47,243 nt of DNA from positions 1 through 47,243 of the forward strand of contig NZTP01000037.1 in assembly GCA_002696485.1 (NCBI GenBank). Direction: 5' to 3'. This document shows, piece after piece, positions 21,171-30,211 of the stretch (position 1 is the stretch's first letter; every line of letters begins with the position of its first letter). Under the pieces are notes generated by a model. That model was given only the letters and a program-made list of their open reading frames with translations, was not told where the DNA came from and ran no database searches. Origin of the DNA: Altibacter sp. (lineage in GTDB: Bacteria; Bacteroidota; Bacteroidia; Flavobacteriales; Flavobacteriaceae). The translations under genes and the position numbers were made by a program.

Positions 21171-22043
21171 TTATACGTGTCGTTCAATATACTTTATGAT
21201 AGTAGTCGCTATGTCCTTTCCGGTGGCTCTCTCGATACCCTCTAACCCTGGAGATGAATTTACTTCCAAAATTAGCGGACCACGATCGCTTTGAAGCATA
21301 TCCACACCAGCGATGCCCAATCCTAGTGCTTTTGCAGCTTTTAAAGCTGCGATCTCTTCTTCGTCACTTAGTTCAATAACCGTTGCCTGTCCGCCGCGAT
21401 GTAAATTGGATCGAAATTCGCCTTCCTTCCCTTGGCGTTTCATCGCGCCAACTACTTGTCCATCGACAATAAACGCACGAATATCGGCTCCTCCGGCTTC
21501 TTTAATAAATTCTTGTACAATGACGCGCGCTTGTAGATTATTGAATGCTTCGATCACCGATTCGGCTGCCTTACGGGTTTCGGCGAGGATCACGCCGATT
21601 CCCTGTGTTCCCTCCAATAATTTGATAATGACAGGAGCACCGCCGGCTTGTTCCACGATCTCTTTCACATTTTTGGAATAATTGGTAAAGACTGTTTTTG
21701 GAAGTCCCAAACCGGCACGCGAAAGTATTTGTAAACTTCTAAGTTTGTCGCGGGATCGCACCAATGCCTGTGATTCGGTAGTGGTAAAAACACGCTTCAT
21801 TTCAAACTGGCGCACCACTGCGGTTCCGTAAAAGGTGACAGAAGCACCAATGCGAGGGATCACCGCATCGGTATGATCTAGCTTTTTGCCATTGTAGATG
21901 ATAAATGGATTCTTTTTCTCAATGACAATATCACATTTGGTATGATTGATAATATCGACATCGTGCTTGCGCTTTTTTGCCGCTTCAACAAGTCGTTGGG
22001 TGGAATACAAATGTGGATTTGCAGATAATATCTTAATGTTCAT
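21171..22043 (-). CDS. rimK: RimK-type alpha-L-glutamate ligase (ATP-grasp), copy 1
   Basis: A 290-residue RimK-family ligase. RimK adds glutamates to the C-terminus of ribosomal protein S6 in gamma-proteobacteria. The ATP-grasp core is complete: [14 protein letters not shown] (lysine and glycine loop), [24 protein letters not shown] and the metal site [13 protein letters not shown]. The N-terminal A-V-I-P-R-I-G-A-S block is typical of the family. The start overlaps the end of the retropepsin gene by 11 bases, so the two are coupled. A second paralogue lies at 22555-23427, by eye slightly over half identical. Whether S6 is the target here cannot be told from this window. Confidence 0.9.
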   Translation of the reverse strand: MNIKILSANPHLYSTQRLVEAAKKRKHDVDIINHTKCDIVIEKKNPFIIYNGKKLDHTDAVIPRIGASVTFYGTAVVRQFEMKRVFTTTESQALVRSRDKLRSLQILSRAGLGLPKTVFTNYSKNVKEIVEQAGGAPVIIKLLEGTQGIGVILAETRKAAESVIEAFNNLQARVIVQEFIKEAGGADIRAFIVDGQVVGAMKRQGKEGEFRSNLHRGGQATVIELSDEEEIAALKAAKALGLGIAGVDMLQSDRGPLILEVNSSPGLEGIERATGKDIATTIIKYIERHV

Positions 22044-22464
22044 TTTTCACTTTTAATTTATAGGAAAGATTGGTGTTGTTGATATCCACCACAAATCGTT
22101 TCGTTAAAAATTTTCTACCTAACAAGACCGGATATCGCATCTCTTCCCGATCGCTCAAGGTAAGAAAAATAGGGTATGTCTTTCCAAACAAAGTTATATC
22201 GGTTAAAATTCGGTACCGCGCCTGAGACTGCCCATTACTGCTCTTTACTACTTTCACGTCGTATTGATCGAAAATAAATTCTTTCTCATGATAGGCCGGA
22301 TGCTCTTCATCGAGAAACACACATTTCAAATAATTGTCCTCAACCACCATATTTTTACAGTGGATCGTGGACGTATAGGCTCCGGTATCGATTTTCACTT
22401 CTATGTCAAACAGATTGAGTGAGGGAAAATCTGCTTTGTCAATTCTGCCAATTTTTCGTTTCAA
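22033..22464 (-). CDS. RimB-like retropepsin-type protease (PF05618 family)
   Basis: A 143-residue single-domain protein of the family once called ATP-dependent zinc protease. It has a retropepsin-like active site D26-T-G-A (K-I-D-T-G-A-Y-T-S) and a C-terminal [10 protein letters not shown] hydrophobic-Gly motif. Like viral retropepsins it should act as a homodimer. In pseudomonads a homologue, RimB, is encoded with RimK and is reported to counter or modulate RimK-dependent modification. Here it lies between two rimK paralogues and overlaps copy 1 by 11 bases. The gap of 90 bases to copy 2 may hold its own promoter (a TATCTTG-like box is present). Function in this organism is inferred. Confidence 0.82.
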   Translation of the reverse strand: MKRKIGRIDKADFPSLNLFDIEVKIDTGAYTSTIHCKNMVVEDNYLKCVFLDEEHPAYHEKEFIFDQYDVKVVKSSNGQSQARYRILTDITLFGKTYPIFLTLSDREEMRYPVLLGRKFLTKRFVVDINNTNLSYKLKVKNEH

Positions 22465-22554
22465 AAGGTACTTTGTTAAATAAGTGGCAAGATACTAAAT
22501 TGCACTTCCAATTATTAATAGCGGCACGACTTCTTCAGAAACAATCCTAAAAAA

Positions 22555-23427
22555 TTACCGCTTATTTCGCTCGATATAGCCAATGATGCTTTTTGAGATG
22601 TTCTTTCCGGTAGTGGTTTCAATGCCTTCCAAGCCGGGTGTGGAATTGACCTCCAAGACCAAAGGACCTCTCTCAGATTGAAGAATATCGACACCGCACA
22701 CACCTAAGCGCAGCGCTTTAGCCGCTCGTAAGGCCAGATGTTCTTCGTCGTTCGTTAACTTGATCACTTCCGAAGAACCCCCACGATGTAAATTGGATCT
22801 GAAATCCCCTTCCTTGCACTGGCGTTTCATACTGGCGACCACAACACCATCCACCACAATAGCCCTTACATCGGCACCTTTGGACTCGGCAATGAATTCC
22901 TGTAACAAAAATTTTACCCCGGTAGTATGCAAGGTCTCAATGGTCGCTAAGGCAGCATGTGCGTTCTCGGCAAGGATCACGCCATTGCCATGCGTACCTT
23001 CCAGTAGTTTTATAATAATAGGTTTGTTCTCAAAACAGCTAAGTTGCGATTCAAAATGTATGGAATTCACCAATACCGTCTTAGGCACAGCGACACCTGC
23101 TTTGGAAAGAATCTGAAAACTCGTCCATTTGTCACGGGATTGTACAATGGATTCGGCAGTTACCACAGTAAAGATTCCCATCGCCTCAAATTGACGCACT
23201 AAGGAACTGCCATAATACGTATTTGATGCCCCTATGCGCGGGATCACGGCATGGAGATCGTCTATAGGTTCTTCATCGTATAAGAGCATTGCTTTTCCTT
23301 CTTCTACCGATAACTGGAAGAAGTCGGGGTCGAGTACTTCCATACTGTGATTTCTCGCTTCACCTGCGCGAATAAGACTTTTGGTGGAATAGAGGTTGCT
23401 CCCCCGGGATAGGATTGCTATGTTCAT
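22555..23427 (-). CDS. RimK-type ATP-grasp ligase, copy 2
   Basis: A 290-residue paralogue of the RimK at 21171-22043 with the same motif set ([41 protein letters not shown]). The ATG at 23427 (M-N-I-A-I-L-S) is chosen; an in-frame GTG lies six bases upstream. N-terminal residues 28-60, which form the acceptor-substrate domain in this family, differ most from copy 1 (for example L-D-P-D-F-F-Q-L against I-N-H-T-K-C-D-I). The two copies therefore probably have different targets or different amino-acid donors. It also has extra Cys residues (two in the central part). It is the first gene of the minus-strand cluster and diverges from uvrC. Confidence 0.88.
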   Translation of the reverse strand: MNIAILSRGSNLYSTKSLIRAGEARNHSMEVLDPDFFQLSVEEGKAMLLYDEEPIDDLHAVIPRIGASNTYYGSSLVRQFEAMGIFTVVTAESIVQSRDKWTSFQILSKAGVAVPKTVLVNSIHFESQLSCFENKPIIIKLLEGTHGNGVILAENAHAALATIETLHTTGVKFLLQEFIAESKGADVRAIVVDGVVVASMKRQCKEGDFRSNLHRGGSSEVIKLTNDEEHLALRAAKALRLGVCGVDILQSERGPLVLEVNSTPGLEGIETTTGKNISKSIIGYIERNKR

Positions 23428-23559
23428 GTACACTGTTTAGCAGGTGCAATTTAACAAAAAAACGATGTGAAAATGCAGGGAGTCTGTGTCATGATTAGGT
23501 TTAACCCACATTTAACATTAATTACAACTATCGTCTTATTAAAAAAGTAAAATAGCCCC

Positions 23560-23567
23560 TATCTTTG
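23560..23567 (+). promoter_or_regulatory. -7 box four bases before the uvrC start codon
   Basis: TATCTTTG matches TAnnTTTG exactly. Transcription in flavobacteria starts a few bases after this box, so the RNA would begin at or within three or so bases of the ATG at 23572. No TTG was found at the usual -33 distance. Confidence 0.5.
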
Positions 23568-23571
23568 AGCT

Positions 23572-25368
23572 ATGGCCCAGGTATCCGTTCCGTTACAAAT
23601 TTCCACGCTCCCGGAGTCTCCCGGAGTTTATCAGTATTACGACAAGGATGAAAAACTGTTGTATGTAGGAAAGGCGAAAAACCTGAAGAAAAGGGTCAAT
23701 TCTTATTTTACTAAGCAACACGATAATGCCCGAACGCGACTACTGGTTAAAAAGATAAAGAACATTAAGCACATTGTTGTTGCCACCGAAACTGATGCCT
23801 TACTTCTGGAGAATAACCTCATTAAGAAATATCAGCCAAGGTACAATGTAATGCTCAAGGACGACAAATCCTATCCGTGGATCTGTATAAAGAACGAACG
23901 GTTTCCTCGAGTATTTCCCACCCGTCGTTTGATCAAAGACGGCTCCGAGTATTTTGGACCCTATACGAGTATGAAAACGGTGCACACCCTTTTGGACCTT
24001 ATAAAAGGATTGTATCCTTTACGTACCTGTACTTATGACCTTTCTGAAGAAAAGATTCGTGCCGGGAAATACAAGGTATGTCTCGAGTATCATCTAGGTA
24101 ATTGCTTGGGTCCCTGTGAAGGATTCCTTTCTGAAGACGTGTATAATGAAAATATTGAGGCGATTCGAAACATCGTCAAGGGTAATTTTAAGGATTCACT
24201 TACCCGATTTAAAAGACAAATGCGAACCTATGCGGAAGCATTAAAATTTGAAGAAGCACAGCGCGTAAAGGAGAAGATCGATATTTTGGAGAACTACCAG
24301 GCAAAATCCACGGTCGTCAACCCCAAGATCAATAATGTAGATGTTTTCTCTATTGTTTCAGACGAGAGCTACGGCTATGTTAACTTCTTACAGCTATCGT
24401 TTGGCGCCATCATTCGCTCCCATACCTTGGAGATCAAAAAACGACTGGACGAAACCGATGAAGCATTATTGCAACTGGCAGTAATAGAACTAAGACAACG
24501 CTTTCATTCACAATCCAAAGAGATCTACGTGCCCTTTAAGATCACAGTAGAAGAAGGGGTAAAAGTTCATATTCCCAAAGCAGGTGATAAAAAGCATATC
24601 TTGGATCTTTCTGTCCGAAATGCCAAATACTATCGAATGGAACGATTTAAACAAGCGAAGATCGTTGATCCCGACCGGCATGAGAAACGCATTATGGCAC
24701 AAATGAAAAAGGACCTTCGACTATTGGAAGAGCCACGTCATATTGAATGTTTTGATAACAGCAATATTCAAGGTTCCCATCCCGTGGCAGCTTGTGTGGT
24801 ATTCAAAAATGGAAAACCCAGTAAGAAAGAATACCGTAAATTTAATATAAAAACGGTAGAGGGCCCGGATGATTTTGCATCTATGGAAGAAGTAGTGTAC
24901 AGGCGATACAAACGAATGCTCGATGAGGAGCAACCTTTACCGCAATTGATCATCATAGATGGAGGCAAGGGACAGTTGTCGTCGGCCTTAAAGAGTTTGG
25001 ATGCGTTGGGATTGCGAGGAAAGATCGCAATCATAGGTATTGCGAAGCGATTGGAAGAATTGTTCTACCCGGACGACCCCATCCCATTGTACCTCGATAA
25101 GAAATCGGAGACGCTCAAGATCATTCAACAATTGCGAAATGAAGCACACCGTTTCGGTATTTCCTTTCATAGAGATAAGCGCAGTAAGGAAGCTTTGAAC
25201 ACAACGCTGGAAGGCATTCCGGGGATCGGGGAAAAGACAGTAGTGGAACTTTTTCAAAAGTTCAAAAGCACAAAACGTATTGCCTCGGCCAGTTTTGATG
25301 ATCTGGCAGCAGTAGTAGGAGCAAGCCGAGCCAAAAAGATAATTACTCATTTTCAAACGAAGTCATGA
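23572..25368 (+). CDS. uvrC: Excinuclease ABC subunit C
   Basis: A 598-residue subunit that makes both incisions around DNA lesions in nucleotide excision repair with UvrA and UvrB. Domains in order: GIY-YIG nuclease (about 13-95; G-V-Y-Q-Y-Y and L-Y-V-G-K-A-K), Cys-rich region (T-C-T-Y and C-L-G-P-C-E-G), and UVR motif (about 205-240, A-L-K-F-E-E-A-Q-R-V-K-E-K). Then come the RNase H-like second nuclease (E-C-F-D-N-S-N-I-Q-G; I-I-D-G-G-K-G-Q-L) and tandem HhH (L-E-G-I-P-G-I-G-E-K-T, then V-V-G-A-S). Length is normal. The promoter box is so close that a leaderless transcript is likely. The stop overlaps the start of the patatin gene by four bases. Confidence 0.96.
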   Translation: MAQVSVPLQISTLPESPGVYQYYDKDEKLLYVGKAKNLKKRVNSYFTKQHDNARTRLLVKKIKNIKHIVVATETDALLLENNLIKKYQPRYNVMLKDDKSYPWICIKNERFPRVFPTRRLIKDGSEYFGPYTSMKTVHTLLDLIKGLYPLRTCTYDLSEEKIRAGKYKVCLEYHLGNCLGPCEGFLSEDVYNENIEAIRNIVKGNFKDSLTRFKRQMRTYAEALKFEEAQRVKEKIDILENYQAKSTVVNPKINNVDVFSIVSDESYGYVNFLQLSFGAIIRSHTLEIKKRLDETDEALLQLAVIELRQRFHSQSKEIYVPFKITVEEGVKVHIPKAGDKKHILDLSVRNAKYYRMERFKQAKIVDPDRHEKRIMAQMKKDLRLLEEPRHIECFDNSNIQGSHPVAACVVFKNGKPSKKEYRKFNIKTVEGPDDFASMEEVVYRRYKRMLDEEQPLPQLIIIDGGKGQLSSALKSLDALGLRGKIAIIGIAKRLEELFYPDDPIPLYLDKKSETLKIIQQLRNEAHRFGISFHRDKRSKEALNTTLEGIPGIGEKTVVELFQKFKSTKRIASASFDDLAAVVGASRAKKIITHFQTKS

Positions 25369-27599
25369 AACAACTCATTCTTATCGTGTGTATCCTCTTC
25401 TCAGGATGGGTTGTAGCGCAGGAAAAAGCTTCCGAAGACCTTAAAGTAGGTCTGGTATTAAGTGGCGGCGGCGCAAAGGGCTTGGCTCATATTGGAGCCT
25501 TGAAAGTGATCGAAGAGGCAGGCGTGCGTATCGACTATATTGGCGGTACGAGTATGGGAGCCATTATCGGGTCCTTGTATGCTTCAGGATATAGTGCGGC
25601 ACAATTGGATTCTATCTTCAACAACACCGATTTCGATAAACTGATCCAAGATGAGATTCCGCGTAGCGCAAAAACCTTTTACGAGAAGGACGAAGCCGAA
25701 AAATACGCATTGACACTTCCTTTCGATAAATTTCAGGTCTCCTTCCCCAGTGCACTTTCCAAAGGACAAAATGTCTACAATTTGCTCTCTAAATTAACAG
25801 CACACGTAAGTACTGTAGAAGATTTTAACAAATTGCCCATTCCCTTCTTTTGTGTCGCAACGAATGTTGAGACAGGAAAAGAAGTGATCCTAAATAAGGG
25901 TTATTTACCCCGTGCGATCACAGCCAGTGGGGCCTTGCCATCACTTTTCAGTCCGGTTGAGATCGATGGGGTACTTATGGTGGATGGCGGTGTAGTTAAT
26001 AATTATCCAGTGGATGAAGTGCGTGCCATGGGGGCCGATATCGTGATTGGAGTAGACGTTCAAGACAGCCTTCGAAGCAGGGATAAGCTTAAATCGGCTT
26101 TTGATGTGCTGGTTCAAATCAACAACTACCGCACCATTAACGACATGGTAAAAAAACGTAAGCGTACCGATATTTACATTCATCCCAAGATTGATGAGTT
26201 CACAGTCGTGGCGTTTAACCAAGGCGATAGTATTGTTCGTGCCGGAGAGCGGGAAGCCCAATTTTTTAAGCAGGAATTACTGGACATTGCTGCGCGTCAA
26301 AAAGGCAACCTTCGAAAACCCGTAAATTTTGTTACAAGCGATTCGCTATTCATCAAGAATGTAGTGATTGAAGGTCTTGAAAAGTATACGCGAAGCTATG
26401 TTTTGGGAAAACTGAAGCTTTTTACTCCCGGGAAGACATCTTACAAACGGTTTAACGAAGGGATCAACAACCTGTCTGCAACCCGAAACTTCCAAGATAT
26501 CAATTATCGTCTTGAAGAAGACAAAAACGGTGAAACAAGTGTCCTTCTCAATCTGCGTGAGAGTGAATCTAATACGCTGCTCCGATTGGGAGCCCACTAC
26601 GACGACCTGTTTAGAACGGCAGCCCTTATCAATGTAACAAGAAAGCGATTGTTTACCAATAATGATATTGTTTCCTTCGACTTTATTGTTGGGGACAACA
26701 TTCGATATAATTTTGACTATTATATCGATAAGGGTTATTACTGGAGCATTGGACTAAACTCGAGGTTTAGTTTTTTCGATAAAGATGTGCCTATCGACTT
26801 TATCATTAATGAATCCATTTCTCCAACCGACACACAACTCAATCAAATCTCATTAAAATATGGGGACGTGACCAATCAACTTTACGTAGAAACACTCTTT
26901 AGAAGAACTTTTCTTTTAGGGATGGGCGTAGAGCATAAATGGCTGCGCTACCTTTCCGAGACCATCGGGATCGACGATGACAACAATCCAAGGACTATTT
27001 TCGAGAACACCAACTATTTTAGCACCTATGGGTATTTAAAATATGACACCTTCGACAACAGCTATTTCCCCAACGAGGGGCTCTTTTTCAAGGGAGACTT
27101 TCACCTTTATTTGTTTGCGGAAGGTATGAACACCAATTTCGATCAATTTTCCATCTCGAAAGCAAAAATGGCCTATGCTACTTCGTTTACGCCTAAACTT
27201 TCTTTAATTGTCTCTACCGAAGGCGGATTTAAAATTGGCGGCTCGACCACAAATTCATTAGATTTTTTTGTAGGGGGATACGGTTACAAGAATTTGAATA
27301 ACCTTATACCCTTTTACGGCTATGAAGCATTAAGCCTTCGAGGCGACACTTATTTGAAGTCAAATCTTACCATAGATTATGAGCTCTTCAGAAAAAATCA
27401 CATAAATCTTTCTGGAAATATCGCAAATGTGGGTGACCGCCTCTTTACCACGGGACAGTGGATCGATGGAGTAGATTATAGCGGGATTGCTTTGGGATAC
27501 GGACTGGAAACTTTCTTGGGTCCCATAGAAGTAAAATATGCCTATTCACCGGAGGTGGACGAAAGCAATTGGTACGTGAGCGTGGGATTCAGGTTTTAA
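25365..27599 (+). CDS. Patatin-like phospholipase fused to a BamA-type outer-membrane barrel
   Basis: A 744-residue exported protein. Signal peptide residues 1-19 (cleavage after V-V-A-Q). The patatin domain (about 27-310) has the G-G-G-A-K-G oxyanion loop, nucleophile S63 in G-T-S-M-G, and the catalytic Asp D207 in V-D-G-G. A POTRA-like segment (about 325-400, V-I-E-G-L-E-K-Y) follows. Then comes a C-terminal Omp85/BamA-like 16-strand barrel ending in an aromatic residue (S-V-G-F-R-F). This is the PlpD-type layout, a phospholipase tethered to or moved through its own barrel. The catalytic dyad is intact. It is co-transcribed with uvrC (ATGA overlap), an arrangement that probably reflects operon economy. 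The target could be own or foreign phospholipids. Confidence 0.9.
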   Translation: MKQLILIVCILFSGWVVAQEKASEDLKVGLVLSGGGAKGLAHIGALKVIEEAGVRIDYIGGTSMGAIIGSLYASGYSAAQLDSIFNNTDFDKLIQDEIPRSAKTFYEKDEAEKYALTLPFDKFQVSFPSALSKGQNVYNLLSKLTAHVSTVEDFNKLPIPFFCVATNVETGKEVILNKGYLPRAITASGALPSLFSPVEIDGVLMVDGGVVNNYPVDEVRAMGADIVIGVDVQDSLRSRDKLKSAFDVLVQINNYRTINDMVKKRKRTDIYIHPKIDEFTVVAFNQGDSIVRAGEREAQFFKQELLDIAARQKGNLRKPVNFVTSDSLFIKNVVIEGLEKYTRSYVLGKLKLFTPGKTSYKRFNEGINNLSATRNFQDINYRLEEDKNGETSVLLNLRESESNTLLRLGAHYDDLFRTAALINVTRKRLFTNNDIVSFDFIVGDNIRYNFDYYIDKGYYWSIGLNSRFSFFDKDVPIDFIINESISPTDTQLNQISLKYGDVTNQLYVETLFRRTFLLGMGVEHKWLRYLSETIGIDDDNNPRTIFENTNYFSTYGYLKYDTFDNSYFPNEGLFFKGDFHLYLFAEGMNTNFDQFSISKAKMAYATSFTPKLSLIVSTEGGFKIGGSTTNSLDFFVGGYGYKNLNNLIPFYGYEALSLRGDTYLKSNLTIDYELFRKNHINLSGNIANVGDRLFTTGQWIDGVDYSGIALGYGLETFLGPIEVKYAYSPEVDESNWYVSVGFRF

Positions 27600-27660
27600 T
27601 AAAACCTTAGACCGAAACCATCATATTTTTTCCGATATTTGTGTAGTAAATCAACACAAT

Positions 27661-28821
27661 ATGCCTTTTTATCACAGCTTGGGAAAGATACCGCCCAAAC
27701 GACATACTCAATTTCGAAAACCGGATGGATCGCTCTATGCGGAACAGCTCTTTGGGACCATTGGGTTTGACGGGATGTACAGCAACCTCTATCACGAGCA
27801 ACGCCCAACCCAAGTAAAAGAAATTAAAGATCAATACAGCATTGCGCCCAAGGTAGCGAAGCCGAATAACATACAGTCCTATCGTTTTCGGGGCTTTCAA
27901 GTCCCGCCGGAAAACGATTATCTAAAAAGCAGAAAGGTAATCCTCACCAACAGCGACTGCAACATCATTTTGGCTGCTCCTAAACAATCACAAACCGACT
28001 ATTTCTACAAGAATACAGATGCCGACGAACTAATCTTTGTGCACAAAGGAACCGGAACCTTGCGCACGCACATGGGAAATCTGAAGTTCAAGTACGGCGA
28101 TTATCTCCTTGTGCCTCGAGGTATCATCTATAAAATGGAGTTTGACAGTGAGGACAATCGTTTGTTCATTGTAGAATCGTACCGTCCCATCTACACCCCA
28201 AAACGCTATCGCAACTGGTTTGGACAATTATTAGAACACGCCCCCTTTTGTGAGCGGGATATTAGAAAGCCGGAAGTGCTGGAGACCAATAATGAAAATG
28301 GTGACTTCCTAATAAAGGTCAAGAAACAGAACGAGATCATCGAAATGGTGTACGCAAGCCATCCCTTTGATGTAGTAGGATACGACGGCTACAATTACCC
28401 GTACGCCTTTTCTATCCACGATTTTGAACCAATTACAGGACGCATTCATCAACCTCCGCCGGTGCATCAAACCTTCGAGACCGATGCCTTTGTGGTATGT
28501 AGTTTCGTGCCGCGTTTGTACGATTACCATCCGTTGAGCATTCCGGCACCCTATAACCACAGCAATATAGACAGTGACGAGGTATTGTACTATGTAGATG
28601 GTGATTTTATGAGCCGTAACGATGTAGCCGCAGGACACATCTCCTTGCATCCCGCAGGAATTCCCCATGGACCGCATCCCGGAGCCACCGAGCGAAGCAT
28701 CGGAAAAACAAAAACAGACGAATTGGCCGTCATGGTCGATACGTTCAAACCGCTAAAGGTTACCGAAGAAGCTTTAAAGATAGCCGATGATTCGTATTAT
28801 CAATCATGGCTCGAAGAATAA
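27661..28821 (+). CDS. hmgA: Homogentisate 1,2-dioxygenase
   Basis: A 386-residue cupin-type non-haem iron dioxygenase that opens the ring of homogentisate to maleylacetoacetate in tyrosine breakdown. Iron-site motifs are visible: P-P-P-V-H-Q-T-F, S-D-E-V-L-Y-Y-V-D-G-D-F, and the segment H-I-S-L-H-P-A-G-I-P-H-G-P-H-P-G. The N-terminal M-P-F-Y-H-S-L-G-x-I-P-x-K-R-H and F-G-x-x-G-F-D-G-M-Y-S-N-L-Y-H blocks are characteristic. It is shorter than the ~440-residue eukaryotic form, as is usual in Bacteroidota. The gene for the preceding enzyme of the pathway, hpd, follows 212 bases downstream on the same strand. Confidence 0.94.
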   Translation: MPFYHSLGKIPPKRHTQFRKPDGSLYAEQLFGTIGFDGMYSNLYHEQRPTQVKEIKDQYSIAPKVAKPNNIQSYRFRGFQVPPENDYLKSRKVILTNSDCNIILAAPKQSQTDYFYKNTDADELIFVHKGTGTLRTHMGNLKFKYGDYLLVPRGIIYKMEFDSEDNRLFIVESYRPIYTPKRYRNWFGQLLEHAPFCERDIRKPEVLETNNENGDFLIKVKKQNEIIEMVYASHPFDVVGYDGYNYPYAFSIHDFEPITGRIHQPPPVHQTFETDAFVVCSFVPRLYDYHPLSIPAPYNHSNIDSDEVLYYVDGDFMSRNDVAAGHISLHPAGIPHGPHPGATERSIGKTKTDELAVMVDTFKPLKVTEEALKIADDSYYQSWLEE

Positions 28822-28829
28822 TTAGAAGG

Positions 28830-28894
28830 AGCTCTTTCCCGCTTTCCGCTGTATCTCCCAAACAAGTTGGGAGGATGCCGCTTCAATCGGGGCT
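28830..28894 (-). ncRNA. Putative structured RNA or dispersed element (Flavo-1-like)
   Basis: On the minus strand this 65-base stretch folds into a compact stem. The ends pair as AGC with GCT and CCCG with CGGG, with an AAAGA bulge (28833-28837). An asymmetric interior then holds GCGGCATCC-type and ATACAGCGGA-type strands, and the tip is an apical hairpin CTCCCAA/TTGGGAG with a five-base loop. The framework (AGCCCCGATTGAAGCGGCATCC and GATACAGCGGAAAGCGGGA, given here in part) matches my memory of a sequence found many times between genes in Flavobacteriaceae, possibly the Flavo-1 motif of Rfam. It lies antisense to the hmgA-hpd gap. There is no T-run, so it is not a simple terminator. Confidence 0.45.
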
Positions 28895-29033
28895 AAAAGA
28901 ATAAAAAATATAGTATCAAATAAAAGAAACACGAATTCAAGAAAAAACACAAGAATTTCAGAAAATGACCATGGGTTTTCAAAATAAACTATAACGTCTT
29001 TTTTCCAACTTCTTGAATCTAAAAATTAAGATA

Positions 29034-30194
29034 ATGGGTAAAGAAATAAAATCAGTAGACTACGGATTGGAAAAAATCTTTGAAGGGGCAGAGGATTTTC
29101 TGCCGCTCTTAGGAACCGATTATGTCGAATTCTATGTAGGTAACGCCAAACAATCGGCACATTATTATAAGACCGCTTTCGGCTTTCAATCGTATGCATA
29201 TAAAGGCTTAGAGACCGGATCCAAAGACAGCGTGAGTTACGTGCTGAAACAGGACAAGATACGGTTGGTTCTTACAACGCCGCTAAACAGCAGTTCACCT
29301 ATCAATGACCATATCGTAAAACACGGTGACGGGGTCAAGGTGATCGCACTTTGGGTGGACGATGCCAGAAATGCTTACCAAGAGACCACGAAACGAGGGG
29401 CGAAGAGTTATATGGAACCTACTGTAGAGAAAGATGAACATGGCGAAGTAGTACGCGCAGGGATCTATACCTATGGCGAGACCGTACACATGTTCGTGGA
29501 ACGAAAGAATTACAACGGGACCTTTTTGCCGGGATTCAGAGCGTGGAAAAGCGAATATAACCCCTCACCAACAGGGCTAAAATATATCGATCACATGGTA
29601 GGCAATGTAGGTTGGGGCCAGATGAATACTTGGGTGAAATGGTATGAAGAAGTGATGGGATTCGTGAATTTCTTATCCTTCGACGACAAACAGATACACA
29701 CCGAATATTCGGCGCTTATGAGTAAAGTGATGAGCAATGGGAACGGGCGTATAAAATTTCCAATCAACGAACCGGCAAAAGGAGCTAAGCGATCCCAGAT
29801 CGAAGAGTATTTGGACTTCTATGAAGGTGCGGGTGTACAACATTTAGCTGTCGCAACCGACGATATCATTAAAACGGTTGCCCAATTAAAGGAGAGAGGG
29901 GTAGAATTTTTACCGCCACCGCCACAGGCTTATTACGATGATATTCCAAGACGTTTGGGAGCACACATGGATGTCATGAAGGAAGATCTAAAAGAACTTC
30001 AAAAACTTTCCATATTGGTAGACGCCGATGAGGAAGGTTATCTCTTGCAGATCTTTACAAAACCGGTGGAGGATAGGCCTACTTTATTCTTTGAGATCAT
30101 TCAACGTATGGGAGCCAAGGGATTTGGGGCAGGTAATTTTAAAGCCTTATTTGAGTCTATAGAACGAGAGCAAGCACAGCGAGGAACGCTATAA
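29034..30194 (+). CDS. hpd: 4-hydroxyphenylpyruvate dioxygenase
   Basis: A 386-residue non-haem iron dioxygenase that converts 4-hydroxyphenylpyruvate to homogentisate. The two vicinal-oxygen-chelate domains are seen. Iron ligands lie in the C-terminal domain: His of Y-I-D-H-M-V-G-N-V, His of V-Q-H-L-A-V-A-T-D-D, and Glu of L-F-F-E-I-I-Q-R. The end has the conserved G-F-G-x-G-N-F-K-A-L-F-x-S-I-E-R-E-Q. I start at the ATG at 29034 (M-G-K-E-I-K-S); the in-frame TTG at 29013 is less likely. It acts just before HmgA in tyrosine catabolism. A terminator follows 18 bases after the stop. Confidence 0.94.
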   Translation: MGKEIKSVDYGLEKIFEGAEDFLPLLGTDYVEFYVGNAKQSAHYYKTAFGFQSYAYKGLETGSKDSVSYVLKQDKIRLVLTTPLNSSSPINDHIVKHGDGVKVIALWVDDARNAYQETTKRGAKSYMEPTVEKDEHGEVVRAGIYTYGETVHMFVERKNYNGTFLPGFRAWKSEYNPSPTGLKYIDHMVGNVGWGQMNTWVKWYEEVMGFVNFLSFDDKQIHTEYSALMSKVMSNGNGRIKFPINEPAKGAKRSQIEEYLDFYEGAGVQHLAVATDDIIKTVAQLKERGVEFLPPPPQAYYDDIPRRLGAHMDVMKEDLKELQKLSILVDADEEGYLLQIFTKPVEDRPTLFFEIIQRMGAKGFGAGNFKALFESIEREQAQRGTL

Positions 30195-30211
30195 CAAAGT
30201 GTAACAATAAT

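Noticed and set aside
21171-23427. Frameshift or recent tandem duplication between the two rimK genes
   Set aside because: The copies are only somewhat over half identical by eye and both are complete, so the duplication is old and neither copy is broken.
28832-28894. Treating the hairpin after hmgA as a plain terminator
   Set aside because: There is no T-run on either side of the apical stem, and the paired ends with a bulged interior point to a larger structured element.
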